This document shows, piece by piece, positions 1 through 9,130 of a stretch of DNA of 64,000 nt. The stretch lies in the NCBI GenBank assembly GCA_018608765.1, contig JABAYY010000097.1, forward strand, positions 1 to 64,000, written 5' to 3'. The stretch comes from Flavobacteriaceae bacterium. GTDB lineage: Bacteria > Bacteroidota > Bacteroidia > Flavobacteriales > Flavobacteriaceae. Position numbers and translations under genes: made by a program. A model generated the notes under the pieces. That model did not search any database. It saw nothing but the letters and a program-made list of their open reading frames with translations, and was not told the origin of the DNA. The first letter of the stretch is position 1, and each line of letters starts with the position of its first letter.

Positions 1-275
1 CCTGGTAAATCTTTTACCCTTCCACCTCTAACTAATACTATCGAGTGCTCTTGTAAATTATGTCCTTCACCACCGATGTATGCGTTGACTTCGTTTCCAT
101 TTGTCAACCTAACTCTTGCAACTTTACGCATTGCTGAATTTGGTTTTTTTGGAGTCGTCGTGTAAACACGCGTACACACACCACGTCGCTGAGGACAAGA
201 ATCTAAAGCAGCCGATTTACTCTTCTTAGTTATTTTGGCTCTTCCTTTTCTTACTAATTGTGAAATTGTTGGCAT
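1..275 (-). CDS. rpsL: 30S ribosomal protein S12 (3' part lies outside the window)
   Basis: Reverse complement from ATG at 275 reads [92 protein letters not shown], a textbook S12. Confidence 0.98.
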   Translation of the reverse strand, partial: MPTISQLVRKGRAKITKKSKSAALDSCPQRRGVCTRVYTTTPKKPNSAMRKVARVRLTNGNEVNAYIGGEGHNLQEHSIVLVRGGRVKDLP

Positions 276-319
276 ATTCTATATACAGTTTTTTTTAAAA
301 TCCTCTTCTTAGAGGGCTG

Positions 320-350
320 CAAAGGTACACATTAAAATGAATTATTCAAA
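320..350 (-). promoter_or_regulatory. Bacteroidota-type promoter (TTTG-N19-TACCTTTG) for rpsL
   Basis: Minus strand: TTTG (rc of caaa 347-350), 19 nt, TACCTTTG (rc of caaaggta 320-327); matches the TTTG / TAnnTTTG consensus. Confidence 0.7.
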
Positions 351-428
351 CCATAACCCTATAATTTTAAAATATTTACGTTTTTTTTAGGTGTTTAAAT
401 ATTTAGAAACTTTTTTCGTTAAATTTAC

Positions 429-2132
429 ATGGAATTTATAAATGTACCGGATCAATTGAAATTATTTTTTAGAGTTTTATGCGTATTTGGTGTTTTTAGT
501 TTTAGTACTGCACAAGAACTTCAATTAAAAATTATCAGTTCAGATTCCATTGAAACAGATCTGATTAAATCCATAGGCTACTCTAAAACCTTTGAAAACT
601 TCGACGCCTTGCAAACTGAAGTCGCTCTTTTTAAGAAACAGCTGTATCAACGTGGTTATATTGAAACTCAAATTCTTAATATTTCACAAACCCCTCCTTT
701 AATAGTTGCTCAACTTTCACTTGGCAATAAATATGATTCCATAAGACTCTATGCCGATAAAACCATTTTTGAGTTTTTAGAATTAGAAGGCGTTAAAAAT
801 CTCAAAAGCAGTCCTTATTATATAATAGAAATCGCAGCACTAGAAACCCTCCTAAATTCACTCACTGAATTTTTAACCGCAAAAAGCTACCCCTTTGCTT
901 CCATTGCATTAAAAAAGATCACACCTATTGACAAGTCAACACTCAAAGCAAACTTGGTCGTAGAAACTAAGAAAGCACGACAACTACAATCTGTGGAAAT
1001 TAAAGGTTATGAGAAATTCCCGCGATCGTTTATAAAGCATTATTTGGGTATAAAAAAAAACACGCCATTTGACCTCAAGGCAATTCAAACTAAAACGAAA
1101 GCGATGGATCAACTTAGGTTTGCCAGACAGCTTCGTCCTGCAGAAGTGTTGTTTACTCAAGATACAACACGAGTTTATTTGTATTTAGAAAAAATAAAAA
1201 GCAATCGTTTTGATGGGTTTATTGGGTTTGGTTCGGATGAAAGCACTGGAGCACTAGATATAAATGGCTACCTCAACCTAAATTTGATTAATAATTTAAA
1301 TTTCGGAGAAGCGTTTCGACTTAACTATAGGAGTGATGAAAATGATCTAAAAACATTTGAGACGCAACTCACACTTCCTTACTTATTTAAAACTCCAATT
1401 GGAAGTGAACTCGAACTAAATATTTTCAAAAAAGATAGCACATTCACAACCGCCGAGCAAGCCGCTAGAGTGTTTTATCAGATTAATCCAAAGCAAAAAG
1501 TTTTTTTAGGAATTCGATCGACGCAATCAAATGCTTTACAATCAGAAACGATCAGCGATGTACGCAACTATAAAACGAGTGCTTATGAGCTCAAATACAC
1601 CTACCAACAGCTAACGACTCAAAATTCACTATTTCCTATTACAAGTGAATTAGAGCTTCGATTGTCTAAATCCAATCGAAAAACTATGAGCACAAAAACG
1701 AATCAAACACTATATTTCCTAAAAGCGTCTAAAATATTTAACCTGAATCGGAAGAATAGTTTTCACATACTACTGCAGGTGCAGGGAATTGATTCAGACA
1801 CCTACTTAGAAAATGAACTCATCCGATTTGGAGGGATTAATTCCATAAGAGGGTTTGAAGAAAACAGCATAAATACCACAGGACTAGGGGTTTTAGTTAC
1901 GGAATACCGCTACCAACTAGGTCCTACTCTTTATGTGCACTCTATTATTGATGCGGGATATTTTGACACCCCCTCTCAATCGAACCAAAAACTATATGGA
2001 TTTGGATTTGGATTTGGGCTTCTAACAGATGCAGGCCTCTTAAAATTCAATTTAGCAAATGGACAAACAGAGAATCAGAACTTCAGATTCTCAGATTCTA
2101 AAATCCACTTAAGCTTGAGAACTACTTTCTAA
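429..2132 (+). CDS. Outer-membrane protein of the BamA/TamA (Omp85) surface-antigen type
   Basis: Signal peptide (FSFSTAQ), POTRA-like segments, 'FGGINSIRGFEENS' barrel motif, C-terminal aromatic residue (LRTTF). Confidence 0.75.
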   Translation: MEFINVPDQLKLFFRVLCVFGVFSFSTAQELQLKIISSDSIETDLIKSIGYSKTFENFDALQTEVALFKKQLYQRGYIETQILNISQTPPLIVAQLSLGNKYDSIRLYADKTIFEFLELEGVKNLKSSPYYIIEIAALETLLNSLTEFLTAKSYPFASIALKKITPIDKSTLKANLVVETKKARQLQSVEIKGYEKFPRSFIKHYLGIKKNTPFDLKAIQTKTKAMDQLRFARQLRPAEVLFTQDTTRVYLYLEKIKSNRFDGFIGFGSDESTGALDINGYLNLNLINNLNFGEAFRLNYRSDENDLKTFETQLTLPYLFKTPIGSELELNIFKKDSTFTTAEQAARVFYQINPKQKVFLGIRSTQSNALQSETISDVRNYKTSAYELKYTYQQLTTQNSLFPITSELELRLSKSNRKTMSTKTNQTLYFLKASKIFNLNRKNSFHILLQVQGIDSDTYLENELIRFGGINSIRGFEENSINTTGLGVLVTEYRYQLGPTLYVHSIIDAGYFDTPSQSNQKLYGFGFGFGLLTDAGLLKFNLANGQTENQNFRFSDSKIHLSLRTTF

Positions 2133-2389
2133 AAAGGTGATTAATTAATTTTGTTAAAATAGTAATAAAAAACAACTTAAATTAATGGTATTTTGCAATT
2201 ATTAATAATTTATTTTTAAACCTTAAAAATAAATTATACTCAAATTAAGAGCTAAAAAACAGGTTGTTTTTGAGAAAATAAAAATTTAAATCTAGTTTCG
2301 TTTTAGATAATTAAAATTTTGTTAAACAAAATTTAGGATTTTAACACTTTAATCATCAATTTTGTGATATGAAAATAAACACAAACAAA

Positions 2390-5300
2390 ATGAAAACAAA
2401 ATGTAATGTGATGCTCTCGCTACTATTGGCGTTTGTAATTCAAATTTCTTTTGCACAGCAAAAGGATGTTTCAGGAACAGTTACTGATAGTGACGGAATG
2501 CCTTTAATAGGTGCTACGGTCGTTATCACAGGGACTTCCTCAGGAACAACAACAGATTTTGATGGTAAATTTAGTATCAGCTCTTCAGTTGGTGACACTT
2601 TAACATTCAGCTATCTAGGTTATGCCGACCAAGTTGTAACAGTTGATGCTACAAGCAGTATGACTGTTGTCATGCTAGAGGACGACTCTCAACTAGATGA
2701 GGTTGTTGTCACGGCTCTTGGTATTTCAAGAGACAAAAAATCGATTGGTTATGCCTCACAACAAGTTAGTGGAGACGCAGTATCTACAGTAAAAGTAGAC
2801 AACATTGCTAGCTCACTTTCTGGAAAAGTAAGTGGAGTACAAATCAAAACAAACAATAACTTTGGAGGGTCTGCGAACTTTCTAATTAGAGGGGTTAGTT
2901 CCTTAACAGGAAACAATCAGCCATTGTTTGTTGTAGATGGAATTCCAGTTTCTAACAACATCAACAATTCGTCACAACAACAAGGCGGTCGTAAAGGGTA
3001 TGATTATGGAAATGCTGCGATGGATATCAATCCAGATGACGTAGAGTCTATTAACATCCTTAAAGGTGCAGCTGCATCTGCAATTTACGGTTCACGTGGT
3101 GCCAATGGAGTTGTAATTGTTACAACTAAAAAAGGTGGACAAGGAAAAACTAAAGTTACTGTAACTTCTAGTGCACAGATTGGTTCTATTGATAAGAGTA
3201 CTTTTATTAAGTATCAAGATCAGTATGGAGCAGGATATGGTACTTATTATGGTTCAACAGGCTATTTCGAAGATTGGGACATGACTGGTGACGGAAATGA
3301 CAACTTAGTTGTACCAACTTATGATGATGCTTCTTTTGGGGCGCCATTAGACGGTCAGTTAGTTTACCAATGGGATTCTTTTGTTCCTGAACACAGAAAC
3401 TTTGGAGTTGCAACTCCTTACGTTGCTGGACAAACGACTCCGGTAGATTTTTTCGAAACAGCAACTCAATTTAACAATTCAGTTAGTATTTCTGGTGGAG
3501 ACGACAAAACAAGTTATAGATTAGGATATACCAATACTGAAATTAATGGGTATATGCCAAACTCTAAATTAAACAAAAACAGTTTAAACTTTAGCGGAAC
3601 ATTAAAAGTGAATGATAAAATCACTGTTGGTTCTTCTGCTAACTATTTAGTTCAGCAAACTGTCGGAAGAAATTCTACAGGATATGGTGATAACTTAATG
3701 GCACAATTCAGACAATGGTGGCAAGTAAATGTTGATCTTAAAGATCAAGAAGACATCTTTAACAAGACTGGTAAAAACTATTCTTGGAACAACGAAGGAG
3801 CGCTTACTGGACCTGGTTCTGGTGGAGAACTTATTGGACACTACTGGGATAACCCATACTGGACACGTTACAAAAACTTCCAATCAGATGAAAGAAATCG
3901 TTTCTTTGGAAATGTTTTTGCAACACTTGAAATTAACGACTGGTTAAGCGTAACTGCTAAAGGAGCTGTTGATACCTATAATGAATTAAGAGAAGAACGT
4001 AGAGCTATTGGTTCTGTGGCAACTCAATTTGGTATTTTAGGAGACGATGAAGGATCTGGATACGATAGAGTAGACATCCTTTTCTCTGAATATAATTATG
4101 ATTTAATGTTCAACGTGAACAAGCAATTAACTGCCGACATTAGTTTAGACGGAGTATTTGGAATTAATGTAAGAAAAGAAAGCTATAGCTACTTAAGAAA
4201 TTCTACAGCTGGTGGTTTAGCAATTCCTAACATTTTTGCACTTTCTAACTCTTTAAGTTCAAATCCTAAACCGATTGAAAGTTTAAGAGAGAAGCAAGTG
4301 AACGGATACTATGCACAAGCATCTTTAGGATATAAAAACATCTTGTATTTAGACCTTACGGACCGTATCGATGTGTCTTCAGCACTACCTTCTGAAAACA
4401 ATAGCTATAACTATTATGCAGCAAGTTCAAGTTTAATATTCTCTAAATTAGTGGATTTTGAATGGTTAAACTTTGGTAAGTTAAGAGCTGGATATGCAGA
4501 AGTAGGTAATGATTTACCAGCTGGAAACGTATTTGACACTTATTCTACTTTGAATAACTTTGGGAATGCTAGTTTATTCTCTTACGGATCTACAAAAAAC
4601 AACGCAAGTTTAAAGCCAGAAAGAACAAAAGAAATTGAAGTTGGTTTAGAAGCTAAAATGTTTAACAATGCGGTTGGATTTGACTTTTCTTGGTACAAGA
4701 AAAACACTGAAGATCAATTGATGCCTGCAGCAGTAACAACTTCTACTGGGTTTTCAAACAGATGGGTAAATGCTGGTGAGATCCAAAATAAAGGAGTTGA
4801 ATTAGGTATTTATGCAACACCATTTAAAAACGAAAACTTTAGCTGGGACTTAAGTGTAAACTGGGCTAAAAATGAAAGTTTAGTAGTTGATTTATATGGA
4901 GACCAAGAAAACTTACAATTAAATAGTTTTCAAGGTGGAATTTCTATAAATGCGACCGTTGGTCAACCTTACGGAACTATTAGAGGAACAGGGTTTAACA
5001 TGCATGAAAATGGTCAAAGAATAGTAAATTCTAGTGGTTATTATGAAGCAGTTGCCGATCAAATCATTGGGGATGTAAATCCAGAATGGAATGGAGGTAT
5101 TACAAATACGTTCAAGTATAAGGATTTCAAATTATCTTTCTTAATTGACATTCAAAAAGGTGGTGATGTATATTCTTTAGATATGCATTACGGACAAGGA
5201 ACTGGATTGCCTGACTTCACGACAGGAACTAATGACCTTGGAAACCCAATTAGAAACACACTCGCAAATGGTGGTGGGGTTATTCTTCCTGGTGTAACTG

Positions 5301-5647
5301 CTGATGGAGCTCCAAACACAACTAGAGCAAGAACAGATTATTATGCTGGAATTTGGTACTGGGGTAACTCATCAAGAAATCCAGCTGAACTGACTGTATA
5401 CGACGCATCTTACATCAAATTGAGAGAATTAACGCTAAGTTATGACCTTCCAGTTAGTAAGTGGACGAAAGGCTCAATTTCTGGTGGTAGCTTAACGCTA
5501 ATCGGAAGAAACCTTTGGATTATTGATAAAAATGTTCCTTTTGCAGATCCAGAATCTGGTTTAGGAGCTGGAAACGCTCAAGGATACCTTTCAGGATCTT
5601 TCCCTACTCTAAGAACAGTAGGACTTAATTTAAACTTAGAATTTTAA
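2390..5647 (+). CDS. SusC/RagA family TonB-linked outer membrane protein (ORF opens at 2369; start at 2390 preferred)
   Basis: Signal peptide, carboxypeptidase-like regulatory domain (VSGTVTDSDGMPLIGATVVI), TonB box/plug (LDEVVVTALGISRDKKSIGYA), plug motif (ILKGAAASAIYGSRGANGVVIVTTKKG), C-terminal F. MKTK start aligns with the other two SusC genes. Confidence 0.95.
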   Translation: MKTKCNVMLSLLLAFVIQISFAQQKDVSGTVTDSDGMPLIGATVVITGTSSGTTTDFDGKFSISSSVGDTLTFSYLGYADQVVTVDATSSMTVVMLEDDSQLDEVVVTALGISRDKKSIGYASQQVSGDAVSTVKVDNIASSLSGKVSGVQIKTNNNFGGSANFLIRGVSSLTGNNQPLFVVDGIPVSNNINNSSQQQGGRKGYDYGNAAMDINPDDVESINILKGAAASAIYGSRGANGVVIVTTKKGGQGKTKVTVTSSAQIGSIDKSTFIKYQDQYGAGYGTYYGSTGYFEDWDMTGDGNDNLVVPTYDDASFGAPLDGQLVYQWDSFVPEHRNFGVATPYVAGQTTPVDFFETATQFNNSVSISGGDDKTSYRLGYTNTEINGYMPNSKLNKNSLNFSGTLKVNDKITVGSSANYLVQQTVGRNSTGYGDNLMAQFRQWWQVNVDLKDQEDIFNKTGKNYSWNNEGALTGPGSGGELIGHYWDNPYWTRYKNFQSDERNRFFGNVFATLEINDWLSVTAKGAVDTYNELREERRAIGSVATQFGILGDDEGSGYDRVDILFSEYNYDLMFNVNKQLTADISLDGVFGINVRKESYSYLRNSTAGGLAIPNIFALSNSLSSNPKPIESLREKQVNGYYAQASLGYKNILYLDLTDRIDVSSALPSENNSYNYYAASSSLIFSKLVDFEWLNFGKLRAGYAEVGNDLPAGNVFDTYSTLNNFGNASLFSYGSTKNNASLKPERTKEIEVGLEAKMFNNAVGFDFSWYKKNTEDQLMPAAVTTSTGFSNRWVNAGEIQNKGVELGIYATPFKNENFSWDLSVNWAKNESLVVDLYGDQENLQLNSFQGGISINATVGQPYGTIRGTGFNMHENGQRIVNSSGYYEAVADQIIGDVNPEWNGGITNTFKYKDFKLSFLIDIQKGGDVYSLDMHYGQGTGLPDFTTGTNDLGNPIRNTLANGGGVILPGVTADGAPNTTRARTDYYAGIWYWGNSSRNPAELTVYDASYIKLRELTLSYDLPVSKWTKGSISGGSLTLIGRNLWIIDKNVPFADPESGLGAGNAQGYLSGSFPTLRTVGLNLNLEF

Positions 5648-5658
5648 CAATATAAAAG

Positions 5659-7083
5659 ATGAGAAAAATGAAAAATTACTTATTAAGCTTATTGTGTGTT
5701 ACTTTCGTCCTTACTTCATGTGGAGTTGATGAGAGTTTAAATGTGGACCAGAAAAACCCAAGCGAAGTACCAGCTGGGGGTCTATTCACAAATGCTTTGA
5801 AAAACCTGGGAGATCGAATGAACTCCTGTAGTGTTAATGAAAATGTCTTTAGACTATATGCACAATACTGGGCGCAAACAACGTATCCAGATGAAAGCCA
5901 ATACAATCAAGTTACAAGAAATATTGGTGGAAACCTATGGACAACAATGTACCGGGATGTCCTTAAAGATTTGAAAGGTGCTAAAGAGCTAGTAGAAAAT
6001 GGAGAAGCTCCAAGTCAAGCTCAATTAGCAATCATCAAGTTTATGGAAGTATATGCTTTCTCTATATTGGTTGACACTTTTGGTGACGTTCCTTTTACAG
6101 AAGCTTTAGATCCATTAAACCCATCTCCTATGTATGATGATGCTGAAACTATTTATACTTCATTAGCATCTCATTTAGATGAGGCTATTGCAGACTTAAG
6201 TAGTGGAGCTGGATTTGACGCAAGTCAAGACATCGCTTACGGAGGAAACGTTTCGCAATGGAGACAAGCTGCTGTTTCTTTAAAATTAAGAATGGCAATG
6301 CGATTAGCGGATTCTAATCCATCAGCTTCACAAACAATGGCAGAAGCTGCATTTTTAGCAGGACCTATCGTTGCTAATGCTGATAATTTTGGAATTAACT
6401 ATTTAGCATCTGCTCCAAACACAAATCCTTTATGGGTTTCTCTTGTTCAGAGTGGACGTAACGATTTCGTTGCTGCAAATACGTTAGTAGACGCAATGAA
6501 TCCTACAAATGATCCTAGACTTGGATCGTTCTTTAGAATGTACGAAGGTGCATATGTAGGTGGAGATTATGGGAATGCAAATGGAGCAGGAAGCAATTCA
6601 AATATATCTGACTTAATGAAGTCACCAGATTTAAAAGGAGATTTGATTACAGCAGCTGAAGTACACTTTTTATTATCAGAAGCTGCTGCTAGAGGTTACT
6701 CTGTAGGAGGAACTGAAGAAGCATACTACAACTCAGCTATTGAAGTTTCTATGGATGAATGGGGAGTAAGTTCTTCGGATACTGCTGCTTATTTAGCTTT
6801 AACAGAAGTTGCATACGCAACAGCTGCTGGAGACTGGAAACAAAAAATTGGATCTCAGAAATGGATTGCAATGTTTAACAATGGTTATGAAGGATGGACT
6901 GCATGGAGGTTATTAGACTTAGGTTTAAATGGCCCTGTAGTTGACGGAATAACATTAGATATCCCTACAAGATTCCTTTACCCTACTTCTGAAGCAACCT
7001 TAAATGGTTCTCAGTATGACAGTGCAGCTTCAGCTATTGGAGGTGACACAAAAACAACTAAAATATTCTGGGACGTTAATTAA
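5659..7083 (+). CDS. SusD/RagB family nutrient-binding outer membrane lipoprotein
   Basis: Lipobox (FVLTSC), directly downstream of SusC, SusD-like helical sequence including 'EVHFLLSEAAARGY' and 'KWIAMFNNGYEGWTAWR'. Confidence 0.9.
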   Translation: MRKMKNYLLSLLCVTFVLTSCGVDESLNVDQKNPSEVPAGGLFTNALKNLGDRMNSCSVNENVFRLYAQYWAQTTYPDESQYNQVTRNIGGNLWTTMYRDVLKDLKGAKELVENGEAPSQAQLAIIKFMEVYAFSILVDTFGDVPFTEALDPLNPSPMYDDAETIYTSLASHLDEAIADLSSGAGFDASQDIAYGGNVSQWRQAAVSLKLRMAMRLADSNPSASQTMAEAAFLAGPIVANADNFGINYLASAPNTNPLWVSLVQSGRNDFVAANTLVDAMNPTNDPRLGSFFRMYEGAYVGGDYGNANGAGSNSNISDLMKSPDLKGDLITAAEVHFLLSEAAARGYSVGGTEEAYYNSAIEVSMDEWGVSSSDTAAYLALTEVAYATAAGDWKQKIGSQKWIAMFNNGYEGWTAWRLLDLGLNGPVVDGITLDIPTRFLYPTSEATLNGSQYDSAASAIGGDTKTTKIFWDVN

Positions 7084-7109
7084 TAACCTACCATTTTATT
7101 AGTCTAATT

Positions 7110-7151
7110 AAGAAGTCATCTGAATTTAATTCGGGTGACTTCTTTTTTTTA
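7110..7151 (+). terminator. Rho-independent terminator after the first SusCD pair
   Basis: aagaagtcatctgaatttaattcgggtgacttctttttttt: hairpin followed by a T run. Confidence 0.8.
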
Positions 7152-7376
7152 TTAGAATACCGCCCTAAACATCTATACAATTAGAAAACATAATTCTTCA
7201 AGTTTTCTGACCTTAAAACACCTTCCACTCTCAGTATCATTAAGATTAATTTTAGCCTTAACCCTCTTGAGCTCAAAAATCAAATGTTAAAGGAATGTTA
7301 AAATATTAGGAGTACGTTTTTTTTATTAACTTATTATTAAGACTTTTGGGGAAGACTAATTATAAACAATGAAAGA

Positions 7377-8710
7377 ATGAAAACCAAATTTACAATGATC
7401 TTAACGCTTTTTATGGCGTTAATTGTGCAATTAACCTTTGCACAGCAGAAAACAGTTACAGGAACGGTTTCAGATGAAAACGGCTTACCACTCATTGGCG
7501 CCACCGTTGTCATCTCAGGAACATCATCTGGAACCACTACCGATTTTGATGGCAACTACAAAATTAATGTCAACACAGGCGATGTGTTAAACTTTAGTTA
7601 TGTAGGCTACAAAAGCAAAGTGGCTACCGTAGGGGTATCTAATACGATTAACCTAGCACTCGAACTCGACAACACTTTGGATGAGGTAGTTGTGACAGCC
7701 TTGGGTATTAAACGAGAAGAGAAAGCTCTTGGATACGCTACTCAAAACTTAACATCTGAAAGTCTTACCACTGTTAGAGATGGCAACATCGTGAATGCTT
7801 TAAGTGGTAAAATTGCTGGAGTTAGTATTACTAATTCTTCTGGAGCAGTAGGATCCGATAGTAGAATTGTAATTAGAGGAATTTCCACTATATCTGGTGG
7901 CACTCAACCTTTAATTGTGGTTGATGGTGTTGTAATGGATAACATTTCATACGGAGACTCAAATTCTGGCGGAGGAAATAGTACTCCTAATGGAATCGCC
8001 GATTTGAACCAAGACGATATTGAATCTATTAATGTTTTAAAAGGGGGTGCTGCATCAGCACTCTATGGAATGCGAGGATCCAATGGTGTACTTGTTGTCA
8101 CTACCAAATCAGGGCAGCAATCTACTAAGTTAGGCATCAATATTGCGTCAAGCGTGAGCTTTGAAAACGTCTATATTCTTCCTGATTATCAAAATTCATA
8201 CGGTCAAGGGTCTAGTTCAACATATTTTGAGTTTGTGGACGGAGTTACCGGTCATGGAGGAGTTGATGAAAGTTGGGGACCTGCTTTGGACTCTGGTCTA
8301 GAATTTATACAATGGATTGGGCAGGATCGTATAGCTATAATGTAGCTGGTGGAGCCCTAGAAGTGACTGTAAACTATTGTTCAGCAGATTTTGACCTTAT
8401 ACTTTATACGGCAGCAGGTAGTTACGTACAGTATATTCTTGGTACTGCTAGTTGTCCAGAAGAAGATCAGTTAAGTGGTCTTTCGGATGGTAGCTACTTC
8501 CTTGTAGTGGACCTTTATGACAACCCTTTCTCAACTTTAAACACTGGACAACCTATGCCAATCACACTTACTTTGAACCAAGAGCATTTCCCAGATACTG
8601 GAACAACAATCGTTCATGATGGCTATACCACAGACAGTAGCGGTGGACTTCAAGCAATTGCAACATTAGATGTTGTAGGAGGGTATAATTACACCATTAC
8701 GCCTTTGTAA
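7377..8710 (+). pseudogene. SusC/RagA N-terminal fragment joined out of frame to the C-terminal part of another secreted protein
   Basis: 7377-8310 encodes signal peptide, CarboxypepD-like domain and plug (to DESWGPALDSGLEFIQW), then stops at 8345. The other frame (8273-8710) continues with a PPC-like domain (YSYNVAGG...DFDLILY...DGSYFLVVDLYDNP). No beta-barrel region is present. Confidence 0.85.
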
Positions 8711-8731
8711 AATAAAATTATTTTTAATTCT

Positions 8732-8760
8732 AAAACCACCCAACAGGGTGGTTTTTTTTT
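8732..8760 (+). terminator. Rho-independent terminator after the SusC remnant
   Basis: aaaaccaccc-aaca-gggtggttttttttt. Confidence 0.85.
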
Positions 8761-8900
8761 ACAACTTAAGTAGAAAAAAACCCATAGAAACAACCAAATG
8801 TTAAGGTCAAGAGCAATTTTATGCTTAAAGCTTTAGTCTATAAAACTCTCAGACCTAGCCCCAACCCCACTAAATACATAAAAAAGAGAACCCTTTCTTA

Positions 8901-8922
8901 ACCACCCAAACAGGTGGCTTTT
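8901..8922 (+). terminator. Second, weaker terminator-like hairpin similar to the one at 8732
   Basis: accacc-caaaca-ggtgg-cttttat; near copy of the upstream stem. Confidence 0.45.
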
Positions 8923-9130
8923 ATGATTAAAAGATAAATCTAGAGAAATTTTGAACAAATAAAATTGAAGTTTAGTTTATAATAACAATAGTATAACTAA
9001 ACATAATCCACTAATATGACCACATATACCTTATAATGTTTAATTAATATTGAATATTTATAAACAAAATGTTGGATATTTGAGTTATAATCGTCACTTT
9101 TGCGATGACTAATTTAAATAAATAACAAAA

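Noticed and set aside
3207-3464. Antisense ORF inside SusC
   Set aside because: Short, composition atypical, fully inside a strong coding gene on the other strand. The same reasoning applies to 3695-3883, 3729-3947, 5676-5906, 7337-7555, 10794-11027, 12348-12530, 13013-13306 and 16017-16268.
8273-8710. ORF 8273-8710 as an independent gene
   Set aside because: Its first codons (MGTCFGLWSRIYTMDW) are an out-of-frame reading of the SusC plug. It has no signal peptide or plausible translation start, so it is treated as part of the deletion scar.
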